From Rhizoctonia solani (taxonomy: Eukaryota > Basidiomycota > Agaricomycetes > Cantharellales > Ceratobasidiaceae): a stretch of 64,000 nt of DNA. The notes below the pieces were generated by a model. That model ran no database searches. It saw only the letters and a list, made by a program, of their open reading frames with translations, and was not told the origin of the DNA. Shown here one piece after another: positions 11,561-20,152 of this stretch. The stretch spans positions 372,001 to 436,000 of the forward strand of contig NC_057383.1 of assembly GCF_016906535.1 (NCBI RefSeq), in the 5' to 3' direction. Every line of letters begins with the position of its first letter. The first letter of the stretch is position 1. Made by a program: the position numbers and the translations under genes.

Positions 11561-11573
11561 AGGTAATCAACCT
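11561..11573 (+). promoter_or_regulatory. Element 3 primer-binding site
   Basis: AGGTAATCAACCT lies two bases inside the 5' LTR and is perfectly complementary to the LTR segment 11297-11309. It is identical to the site in element 1. The leader from here to the gag ATG at 12042 has no other recognised feature. Confidence 0.75.
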
Positions 11574-12041
11574 TACGTTGGTTGCAAACTGTTCTGAACA
11601 ACCCACTACTAAGACTCAACCCCGGAGAAGAATACCTGTACTAGCACGACCAAAATCACGTGATCGGGGCCACCTTGCGGGAGATAATAATCAAAACTCC
11701 CCCACCCCCACGTAGTAGGAAATTGCTATAAGGCAGGATATTCCTATCCCCTGCATACCACACGGTCGCCGCACCTTTTGCCAGCGGAGCCAGACAGCAG
11801 ATACACCCGCTTGCAGAGACTAGGTACTACATCACGCCCGCCCACGGCAGTGATTAGTTACACTTACTGTTCAACGCTAGGTCGTTTGACGCAGGCTCTT
11901 AGCGTACTACGCAATAAAGCGCTCATAAGTCCTGACACAGGCACCTACTAGTACCCCTATCCCACCATTACTTCCCGTACTCCCACTTGCTCGTCCTTGC
12001 GGGCATCCTCCCATGCTGGCCGCTCCTACCCCCCACCTACC

Positions 12042-13388
12042 ATGGCAACCCGCTCCCGGACTTCCTCTCGAGCCCAGTCCCCTTTCAATCCAAGAGACCT
12101 GGGACCCCAACTTCCAACAACCGCCCCTATCGAACTTGGGGAAGTCTCCCTTGAGCGGGTTACCCGCCTCCTCCTTGGACTCCTCAGCCAAGTTGAGAAC
12201 CTTGAAAGGAAGCTCGAGGAAGTCAAAGAAACCGGGATTGAAACCCGAACCAACATCAAGAACATATCTCAAACCGTTGATGTTGTCAAGGATGGGCTTT
12301 GAAGCCTCCAGCTCCATGGCCCAAGGACCCCAGAAGCCAAGCCCCTGGTCGTGGAAGCAACGCCACGACCCCTACCAAAGACCAAGCCTATTGGATCGGT
12401 TAGTGGCCCCTCCTTCTGGCCCAAGCATCCAAAAGGGCTTCCCACGTTTGCCCAGCCAGCACCCAGGACGTTACCCCCGCAAGTCCCTTCTCCCCCTGCA
12501 TCTCTGCGTCTCCAATCCCCAATCGGAGTCCCTGCCCCTCCACCTCTGGCTCCAACCGCCGCCTATCCTGCCCCGGTCAAAGTAGACCACCCGGATGCCT
12601 ACACAGGCAAGATCGGGAGTGAGGCCAAGCAATGGCTCACAAGGATGCTGGCATGGACCCGGCTAAATTTGCGCATGTTTCCCACGGACCAAGAAGTCCT
12701 ATCTTTCCTTCTGATGAATATGAAGGATTCCGCGGGAGCATGGGCACACCCACACCTTGACCAGCTTGGATCACACCGGGCAATCATCCAAACGGTTGAG
12801 GGATTCAAAATGGAGTTTTTGGCAGCATTCGGTGACCCTGATGCCACAAGGGCCGCCGAGCGGAAGATTACCACGCTTACCCAGTCCGGCACATGCGCGG
12901 ATTATATCACAAAGTTCAGAACCCTGGCAATGGAACTGGACTGGAACAACGCGGCCCTCCGAGGCCAGTTTGCCCGCGGCCTCCACTGGGAGGTCAGCCG
13001 CCAAATTGCCACCCGCAAGCATCGCCCCCAAACACTCCTCGAGCTGCAAAACGCAGCACTCGTTATTGACAACGCTCTCCAAGAAGAGCGTGCTAGCCAC
13101 CCGCCAAGGGATAATAAGTCTAGCAAGCAACCCAACCCCGCAAGGGGAACGAGTACCGGCCAATCAAGTACCGGTTCGAAGAAACTCTCCGACGACCCCA
13201 ATTTCGTGTCGGAGGAGGAAAGGAATCGCCGCCGCGCCGCTGGCGCCTGCATCAAGTGCGGCAAACTGGGCCACAAGTTCGCGGAATGCCGCACGGGCTG
13301 GAAGGCTACCCCTACTGAGGACAAAGGGAAAGCCAAGGAAACCGCCAAGATTGGCGAAGACTCCAAGTACCAATTGGGAAAAGAGTAA
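12042..13388 (+). pseudogene. gag: Element 3 gag with one internal stop
   Basis: Retrotransposon gag, 448 codons from ATG 12042 to TAA 13388. It has an N-terminal coiled segment (about residues 30-85), a proline-rich linker (about 100-170), the capsid region, and one zinc knuckle, CIKCGKLGHKFAEC (about 403-416). A single TGA at codon 87 (12300-12302) interrupts an otherwise open frame. Element 1 reads through that position with AAA. A CGA (Arg) ancestor would give TGA by one C-to-T change. The terminal TTG GGA AAA GAG TAA contains GGGAAAA in register for -1 slippage. Start choice: first ATG of the open frame, conserved in element 1. Confidence 0.85.
13376..13382 (+). promoter_or_regulatory. 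Putative -1 ribosomal frameshift heptamer GGGAAAA
   Basis: In the gag frame the bases read G GGA AAA, the X XXY YYZ arrangement of -1 slippery sites. It lies two codons before the gag stop. Slipping back one base enters a pol frame that is open from 13379 to 16822. The same heptamer in the same place is conserved in element 1 (6465-6471). Confidence 0.6.
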
Positions 13389-16300
13389 GGGTACCTGCTG
13401 CCGCGCGCAAGGACCCCAAGGACTCTGGTTTTGTCTCGGAAATATGTAATATATCAAATAGCCACAATAGAATCTCCCCCCTCTTCACTATTTCCATCAA
13501 ACCAGAGAAACAAGCGGATCACTTAGAAGTCCTGATAGACTCAGGCGCCACCTCATCCTTCTTACACCCCCGTACAGCGGAACTACTCCGCCTCCCTCTA
13601 ATAGACCTCCCACAACCCCGTACTGTTACTATGCTCAATGGGTCGAGCCCCCAGGCTGGAAAGATTTGGAAGAAGGCCCACCTAACCTTCCTATTTGATG
13701 GCAAACGCATGACGGAAACCTTCCTGATTTGCAATACTGGATCACACGCTGCCATCCTAGGAATTAAGTGGTTAGAGAATCATAATCCCGAAATCGATTG
13801 GAACTCGCGCACCCTCTCATTCCCTCACGCGCCCCCAGAACACATAGCCATTGCTGAAGAGGAAGAAGCTGACAAGACACCCCTTGAAGGAGTACCCTCC
13901 AAGTACCATCAATATGCAAAGGTATTTGGGGAAGAAGAATTCAATAAACTTCCCCCTCATAGGCACTACAATATTGGTATCAAACTTACGGAAGAAGGAC
14001 CCCTGAACTCCCCCCTTTATAGCATGACTGATGCCGAATCCGCTACACTCAAGGACTGGCTCAGGGACGAGCTCAAGGCTGGGAAAATCCGACCCAGTAA
14101 ATCACCAATCAGCTCCCCGGTTATGTTCGTGCCCAAAAAGGATGGTTCCCGTCGACTCGTAGTAGACTATTGTTGCCTGAACAACCGGACAAAGAAGAAT
14201 GTTTACCCGCTACCCCGTCCAGACGACCTCATGGCCCAGCTCTGCGGTGCCAAGGTCTTCACTAAGCTAGACCTAAGATGGGGTTACAATAACGTCCGTG
14301 TCAAAGAAGGTGACGAATGGAAAACGGCCTTCCGTACCAAATATGGCCTATACAAATCCCTGGTTATGACCTTTGGCTTGACTAATGCTCCAGCGGCTTT
14401 CCAACACTTCATGAACGAACTGTTCAAGGATCTATTGGATGTATGCGTCATCATTTACCTTGATGACATCCTGATCTACTCAAAGGATGACGCAACCCAT
14501 ACCCAGCACGTCCATGAGGTCCTACGGCGCTTAATGGAGAACCAATTGTTCTGCAAGGCATCCAAGTGTACGTTCCACGTCACATCAGTGGAGTATCTAG
14601 GGATAATCGTATCAGATAAGGGATTCAGTCTGGATAAGCTCAAAATCCAGGCAGTCCAAGAATGGCCCACGCCCACTAAGGTCAAGGAAGTGCAATCGTT
14701 CCTAGGCTTTGCCAATTTCCTACGCCGTTTTGTTGCCAACTTCAGCCATATGGCCAGGCCGTTACACAACCTGGTCAAAAAGGACGTACCATGGAAATGG
14801 GATACCAGGGAGCAAGAAGCATTCCAGGGACTAAAGGATGCCATCACAAACGCACCAGTACTATGTCACGCGGACCCAGCCAAACCCTACTTCCTGGAAA
14901 CAGATGCCTCAGGAGCAGCACTAGGCTCCATACTCAGTCAACGCCAAGAAGATGGCCGCCTCCACCCCTTGGGCTTCCTATCAGAATCATTCAAGGGAGC
15001 GGAACAAAATTATGACACGCACAACAAAGAACTACTTGCAATCATTCGTTCCTTTGAGTACTGGCGTATCTTCCTGGAAGGAACCCTGCACCCTGTCACC
15101 GTGTTTACCAATCACCGCAACTTGGAGTACTGGAAAGAGTCGCGCACATTCAACCGTCGTCACGCCAGGTGGCATCTATTGTTAGCCGGGTATAATTTCC
15201 AAATTGTATACCGCCCCGGTAAACAGTCCGGCAAACCAGACGCTCTCTCACGACGCTCAGATCATGCCGACATTCCACCAGACGCCCAAACCATGCTTCC
15301 CAGCCCTGTTTTTGCCAACGTTGCGCTAGTCACACCTGAGAAGGAGTTACAACGCCAGATTGAGCTATCCTTAGACCAAGACGAGTCCCTGGAGGAAATC
15401 CTCCAATTCCTGCAGAACGAGTCCAAGGCCCCACCCTCAATCAAACGCGCCTTCAAAGATTACGAGATGGAAGCAGGCCTGCTATTTTACCAGGGGAAAA
15501 TTGTAGTACCAGACGTTGGGACGTTGAGAACAGACTTACTCCGTATATTCCACGACAGTCCCTTAGCCGGCCACCCAGGCAGACAACGGACCTTAGAACT
15601 GGTATCCAGAAGCTACTACTGGCCTGGCATCCGCGCAGACACGTATTGGCATGTGGATTCCTGTGAAACATGCCAGCGGATCAGGAAGCCCAAATACGCG
15701 TCCATCCCACCTCAGCCGCTGGAACTCCCCGTTAAACCTTGGCAACACGTGTCTTACAACATGATAGTAGATCTGCCCAAGGACGGAAGCAATGACTCCA
15801 TCTTGGTCATAGTGGATAGCTTCACAAAGTATGGGATTTTCGTCAAATGTTCTAAAAAGCTCAAGGCACCTGAACTAGCGGAATTGTTCTTGGAGCACGT
15901 ATGGAAGCGGCACGGTATGCCCAAAAAAACGGTCTCAGATAGGGGGAGGGTCTTCAATAACAAATTCCTGAGGGCGCTGTATAAACGCCTAGGAATAGAC
16001 CCCCACTTCTCCTCGGCATACCACCCCCAAAGTGACGGACAGACGGAACGGGTTAACCCATCCATTGAACACTTCCTCAGGGCATACTCAGGGGTCAATC
16101 AACGGGACTGGACCAAGTGGTTACCAATGGCCGAGTTTGCGTACAACAATGCGGTCCACAGCAGCACAGGGAAAACACCATTCAAAGCCCTGTACGGATG
16201 GGAACCTACCCTAACACCTTCTAACGTACCTATGGATGTACCAGAAGCCGACGACTTAGCCCAGACAATGGAGGAACAATGGAAGGAAGTGGAATTGGCA

Positions 16301-16822
16301 CTCCGGCAATCCAAACAATGCATGACGGCCGGAGAAGATGGAAGCCCAATAGAGTTTGAGATCGGAGAGGAAGCCTGGCTAGACGCCAAAAACGTCAACC
16401 TCAAAACCTTGAGTCCAAAACTTACAGAACAACGCCTAGGACCATTTAAGGTTATTGAGAAGATCTCCGACCGGGCCTACCGCCTAGAACTCCCTCCTAC
16501 CATGCGAATCCACAACGTTTTCTATGTGGGACTCCTGTCTAAGGTCAAAAGGGACAAGAAACGCGCCTTTGAGAATCGCCCCCCACCAGTCACAATAGAT
16601 GGGGAAGAAGAATACGAAGTAGAAGGGATTACCGATGCAGAGGAACGCCACGGGGAATGGTTTTTCCGGGTAAAATGGAAAGGTTACGGTTCTGAAGAGA
16701 ACACATGGGAACCACGGGAGAATCTAAAAAATGCGGGGAAAATTTTGAAAAAATACGAAGAAGAAATGAGAAAGAAGGCCCTCGGCGCTGCCAAGGCCCT
16801 TAGAGGGGAGGCAGTGTCGTAG
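13379..16822 (+). CDS. pol: Element 3 pol: protease-RT-RNase H-integrase-chromodomain
   Basis: An open frame of 1147 codons in the -1 frame after gag, with no ATG needed if frameshifting supplies the start. The protease has LIDSGATSSF (about residues 52-61). The RT has a fingers/palm region with VIIYLDDILIYS. RNase H has ETDASGAALG, and ELLA supplies its Glu. The third acidic motif reads TNHRNLEYW where element 1 has TDH, so a catalytic Asp is lost. The integrase has an H-H-C-C zinc region (HDSPLAGH, CETCQR) and a complete D-D-E (VIVDSF, SDRGRVF, Glu in TERVNPSIE). The last 60 residues form a chromodomain (WFFRVKWKGYGSEENTWEP). The TAG stop lies inside the 3' LTR. Changes such as VDYCCLN and AQLCGAK suggest Arg-to-Cys CpG decay. 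Confidence 0.9.
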   Translation, partial: KRVRVPAAARKDPKDSGFVSEICNISNSHNRISPLFTISIKPEKQADHLEVLIDSGATSSFLHPRTAELLRLPLIDLPQPRTVTMLNGSSPQAGKIWKKAHLTFLFDGKRMTETFLICNTGSHAAILGIKWLENHNPEIDWNSRTLSFPHAPPEHIAIAEEEEADKTPLEGVPSKYHQYAKVFGEEEFNKLPPHRHYNIGIKLTEEGPLNSPLYSMTDAESATLKDWLRDELKAGKIRPSKSPISSPVMFVPKKDGSRRLVVDYCCLNNRTKKNVYPLPRPDDLMAQLCGAKVFTKLDLRWGYNNVRVKEGDEWKTAFRTKYGLYKSLVMTFGLTNAPAAFQHFMNELFKDLLDVCVIIYLDDILIYSKDDATHTQHVHEVLRRLMENQLFCKASKCTFHVTSVEYLGIIVSDKGFSLDKLKIQAVQEWPTPTKVKEVQSFLGFANFLRRFVANFSHMARPLHNLVKKDVPWKWDTREQEAFQGLKDAITNAPVLCHADPAKPYFLETDASGAALGSILSQRQEDGRLHPLGFLSESFKGAEQNYDTHNKELLAIIRSFEYWRIFLEGTLHPVTVFTNHRNLEYWKESRTFNRRHARWHLLLAGYNFQIVYRPGKQSGKPDALSRRSDHADIPPDAQTMLPSPVFANVALVTPEKELQRQIELSLDQDESLEEILQFLQNESKAPPSIKRAFKDYEMEAGLLFYQGKIVVPDVGTLRTDLLRIFHDSPLAGHPGRQRTLELVSRSYYWPGIRADTYWHVDSCETCQRIRKPKYASIPPQPLELPVKPWQHVSYNMIVDLPKDGSNDSILVIVDSFTKYGIFVKCSKKLKAPELAELFLEHVWKRHGMPKKTVSDRGRVFNNKFLRALYKRLGIDPHFSSAYHPQSDGQTERVNPSIEHFLRAYSGVNQRDWTKWLPMAEFAYNNAVHSSTGKTPFKALYGWEPTLTPSNVPMDVPEADDLAQTMEEQWKEVELALRQSKQCMTAGEDGSPIEFEIGEEAWLDAKNVNLKTLSPKLTEQRLGPFKVIEKISDRAYRLELPPTMRIHNVFYVGLLSKVKRDKKRAFENRPPPVTIDGEEEYEVEGITDAEERHGEWFFRVKWKGYGSEENTWEPRENLKNAGKILKKYEEEMRKKALGAAKALRGEAVS

Positions 16823-17398
16823 ACACATTCAATACCAGGGAATTTATTCCCATTTTCTCGAATTTAAACAAAGGCAAACGGACAACATTTTCGATCACGT
16901 GACCTCGGCGCTTATATCATACGCTAAGCGCCGAGCCACGTCCCCTTCCGCGCTTACCTCAGCATACGTAGCCACCTCCACCTGATGACATCACCATGAC
17001 ACGTCAGTGACACGTATGCATGAGTAAGGCCGACTGCGGAGCGGGGTTCTTATTGGATTATATATTTGATATGATGTATTTGTAATTAGTCGCTCCATAG
17101 AATATATAAGGAGGCCAACCAACCATGGTAACACCCAGGTTGATTACCTCTTGTCGCATCCCCATCACTGTACGAGGGCCTTAAGCCCAGCAACCTTACT
17201 TAGTTACTTAGTCCACACCGCCTTAAGCGGCTTTCTCGCTGTAGTTACTTAGCTGGTCATTGCCCTTACGGCCTTGGTCACCGTAGTATAGCTGGTTGTT
17301 GCCGTAGGATAGCTTGCTGCCGCCTTACGCGGTTCTCACTTAGATACAACCGGCTGCAAGCGCCCTCCTCCTCAACGTCCTTACAGACGTCTAGGACA
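16815..17398 (+). repeat. Element 3 3' LTR
   Basis: A 584-bp copy of 10975-11558. The preceding AGAGGGGAGGCAG (16802-16814) is the polypurine tract. The LTR start TGTCGTAG supplies the pol stop codon (TAG, 16820-16822). Confidence 0.95.
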
Positions 17399-18879
17399 TT
17401 AGCCACATGTCCAGACATGGGCTTGGATGGGCAATTGCGTGCAAAGTGACCCTTGCCCCCACAGACGTGACAGGTGAGATTAGCTAAGCCCCTTCCATCA
17501 AGATCCATGGGACCTGGACCCTTTGTGTTTGCGGTAGGAATAGGAATAGGGGCAATGATTGGTCTAACAGGTGCGGCTGCAGCAGGGTGTTTGTCTTTTT
17601 TGAGAGATGGGAATGGAATCATGGTATCCTTAGTCTCCCCATTCCACCTGATGTTGGGCATATTGCCAGAAGTTGTGCGCACAATTGAGGTGATGGCGCC
17701 TTTCTTGGCGCAGTGAGTAGTGGGATCAATCATGTAAACATTGTCCCCAATGTTGAGACAAGTGCAAGAAGGAGTGGGATTGGAAGTGGTAGTAGGGGCA
17801 GCATTGGATGGAGTGCAGGCAGTAGAGGCAGATGGATTGGATAGGCGGGTTGATTTGATGTGATTAGCAATTTCCTCTGCTTTGTTGTAGACCTGTTGAG
17901 CGGTGGCGCAATGCCATTGGAACATTGTTGACAGCATTATGTCCTTAATCTTGCTCTTAAGGCCGTCATAGTATTTGTTGCGCAGAGTTTCATTGCTATA
18001 ACCCAAAGAGACAGAGTATTGTTGGAATTTGCAAGTGTACTCCTGGACTGAAGCCTTCTGCCGCAAGTTATTCCATTTCTGGCAATATTTTTCATCATGG
18101 TTTGTGTCCACGTAATGCTTAGTAAACTCAGCCCAGAAAACATCAATATCTTCCAATAGGGGAACTGCTTCTCCCCTGAACACCTTCCTTTCCTTGTAGG
18201 GACAAACCCAATCCTCTGCAGCACCTTCAAAGTATGATGTAACCCACAAAATGTTTTCTTTGTGGGATTGATAAGCTCCTTTTGCCCTTATGTAAGCTTG
18301 GCAAGCAACAATGAAATTGAGAGCGTCTTCTTTCTTGCCACTGAACTTGTTGGGCTTAGCAAATTTCAAATCAGAACTAGAAGATGTAGGAGCTGGTGGG
18401 GGAATGTGGGATGTGGTGGCTGTGCCAGTGCCAGCAGGTGGAGGAGGTGGAGGTGGAGCTGTAGGGCAAATGGTAGACATATGTAATAGCTGATTTTGTA
18501 CAGCCTTGATGGAAGCAGCGGCTCCTTGAATATGATTGGAATAAAAGATATGTTGATTACGCAATTGTTTGCAATGTTCTTCCAATTCTGCCCTTAACAG
18601 GGCCAATTGATCTCCTTGGGCTTCATAAGCCCCTTGCAACTGCAAGAATTCTTTTTTTAAAACAATCATATTTTGTGCTACCATATCAAGAAGCTTGCGG
18701 TCTGACATCTGATCAAAAGACATGGGGGAATATACATGTGGCGGCACAGCCGCAGGAGCAGGAGTATGAGTACAAGAAGATGGGGCAGACCACCCCAATT
18801 GGATTTGGGAGGGAGTCAGGCTAGTCTCTCCCATTGCGCCCAAACCAGGCATTGTCATGTGAGACTGCAAAAAACTCAT
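17399..18879 (-). pseudogene. gag: Element 2 gag, main part, cut by element 3
   Basis: From ATG 18879 the minus-strand frame is open for about 493 codons until the element 3 junction. The further 40 or so residues read into the foreign LTR. It contains a predicted coiled segment (about residues 60-115), a poly-proline run (about 145-155), the capsid-like core (KPNKFSGKKEDALNFI onward), and a zinc knuckle CHVCGGKGHFARNC near the end. The last native residues, SGHVAN, continue at 10974. The frame itself is intact apart from the insertion, unlike the decayed pol of the same element. Confidence 0.88.
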
Positions 18880-18898
18880 ATTCCTTGTAATAATGGAT

Positions 18899-19378
18899 TC
18901 AACCCTTTCCGTCCTGGGTGATATCCTGAATGGAGCAATGGAAATTATCTAACTCAAGTTCCCTTTCAACTAAAAGGCAGTCCTTTTCCTCAATAAGGTG
19001 TTCCTGCTCTTCAATGGTAAGAGCAAGGTTGCAATTATGGGCTTCAAGGTTGGTAATAAGGTTCCTTTGTTCTTGAAGATCTGCCTTGTAGATATTATTG
19101 AGGCGCTCTGTAAATGACTTATGATGTTTGATATGGGCTATGGTTTGGACTAGCCCTGGTTCTTTGATGTGAGCAATGTGTTCTTCAAGGTTGTTGATGC
19201 AACCAACTAAAATGTGGTTGATGTTGCTGATGGTTTTCTCAAGATAGAGGTAGCCGGTGACAATGGAATAGGGCCAAAAGATGGCACAAAGAATAAGATC
19301 TAAAAAGTCAAACACTAGAAATGCGTTCCCAATATAAATTGGTACTTGATCAGATAGATAATCAACGGGTTTATAGCA
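18899..19378 (-). CDS. Extra open frame upstream of element 2 gag (uncertain)
   Basis: Between the 5' LTR and gag of element 2, the minus strand is open for about 159 codons. The N-terminal third is strongly hydrophobic (FLDLILCAIFWPYSIVTGYL, membrane-segment-like). The rest is rich in Glu, Leu, Ile and Gln with heptad spacing, suggesting a coiled coil. It has no in-frame ATG: the first candidates are GTG at 19315 or a lost start. It stops 20 bases before the gag ATG. It could be an accessory leader protein, an N-terminal extension joined by splicing, or chance. No family is recognised. Confidence 0.35.
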   Translation of the reverse strand, partial: CYKPVDYLSDQVPIYIGNAFLVFDFLDLILCAIFWPYSIVTGYLYLEKTISNINHILVGCINNLEEHIAHIKEPGLVQTIAHIKHHKSFTERLNNIYKADLQEQRNLITNLEAHNCNLALTIEEQEHLIEEKDCLLVERELELDNFHCSIQDITQDGKG

Positions 19379-19685
19379 CTAAATACTAACTGTTTGCTTT
19401 CCTACTAGCGTTAAACTATCCTTGTACTAATATCAACAGCTGTGTGCAAGCATGATGATTAGTCAGGTTTTTAGTAAGCGGAAGGTTGGCTGACTAACAG
19501 CGTATGGCTAAGGGTGCGGACACCTTGGTATGCAGACAATTGCTGGCAAAGGGCTATCCCGCAACTGTACTGGTACTTGTATTCCTGTCTTTGATTATGA
19601 CACAGGGGCTACAATGTGATACTGTTTTGGGTTTTGGTGCTTATCTAAGCGCAGTTCTTGTTTGTCAACAAGAGTACAAGTAACA

Positions 19686-19697
19686 AAGACTTGACCT
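19686..19697 (-). promoter_or_regulatory. Element 2 primer-binding site, self-priming type
   Basis: On the minus strand AGGTCAAGTCTT follows the 5' LTR after the same two-base CT spacer seen in family A. It is the perfect reverse complement of AAGACTTGACCT in the LTR (plus coordinates 19925-19936), which lies about 30 nt downstream of the minus-strand TATA (near 19970). Confidence 0.7.
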
Positions 19698-19699
19698 AG

Positions 19700-20152
19700 T
19701 GTCACAACTCAGCTTGGACCTATGGTTCAAGGGGGCTTAAAGTCCATGGCACTATCACCAATGGACTATGAGACAGGTAGAGGGGTGACAAGGGCCCAGA
19801 GGTTATGGATAAGGGTAGTGAGGCAACAAGGGCCTAGGGTTATGGTTTCTTAAGTAATGTGCACTGATGGCCAACTAGGGGCCTGGGCAATGGGTTAGGT
19901 AGAGATGAGGTAGAATTGACAAAGAGGTCAAGTCTTGCTGTTCTAGTGGCAACTTGACCTGGTTTATATACATGAGGGAAACCACATCAAAAACAACAGT
20001 ACTAAATAACAAGTCATTTCCAATTTCACATCATATATCAAATATGTCACATGATCTTGATGAGTCATAAATATATACCAAAAAAGGAAAGTGTCTCAGA
20101 AAAAAGATAGAAAATAGTAGAAAATTATGTCATGCCAATGAAGGTCATGACA
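19700..20152 (-). repeat. Element 2 5' LTR
   Basis: A 453-bp LTR, TGTCATGACC to GTGACA on the minus strand. It contains a GTATATAAACC promoter motif and, around the transcript start, an imperfect inverted pair GGTCAAGTTGCC / GCAAGACTTGACC. Confidence 0.9.

Larger units (their letters stand above)
10975..17398 (+). mobile_element. Element 3: youngest chromovirus (family A), complete structure
   Basis: A 6424-bp LTR retrotransposon with 584-bp LTRs (10975-11558, 16815-17398) and a perfect TTAGC duplication (10970-10974, 17399-17403). By hand count the LTRs differ at about 7 of 584 positions, all at CpG-type sites, so it is the youngest full element here. Gene order is gag, -1 frame pol (protease, RT, RNase H, integrase), C-terminal chromodomain. 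Chromodomains of this class bind histone marks and steer integration into heterochromatin, which fits its position inside other elements. It is probably immobile on its own: gag has a TGA at 12300 and RNase H a TNH motif. Confidence 0.95.
6972..20152 (-). mobile_element. Element 2: minus-strand Ty3/gypsy element (family B), interrupted by element 3
   Basis: LTRs of 453 bp at 19700-20152 (5') and 6972-7424 (3') are bounded by the exact duplication AACCC (6967-6971 and 20153-20157). Its own sequence is 19700-20152, 17399-19699, 7425-10974 and 6972-7424, about 6.8 kb. Between 10974 and 17399 lies element 3. It encodes gag with a zinc knuckle, then protease, RT, RNase H, integrase and chromodomain. 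By hand count the LTRs differ at about 9 of 453 positions. Purine-rich bases next to the 3' LTR (reverse of 7425-7437) form the polypurine tract. Several frameshifts and stops in pol make it defective. Confidence 0.93.

Noticed and set aside
18262..18493. Plus-strand frames over the poly-proline part of element 2 gag
   Set aside because: Glycine/serine-rich shadows of the CCN-rich gag codons on the other strand.
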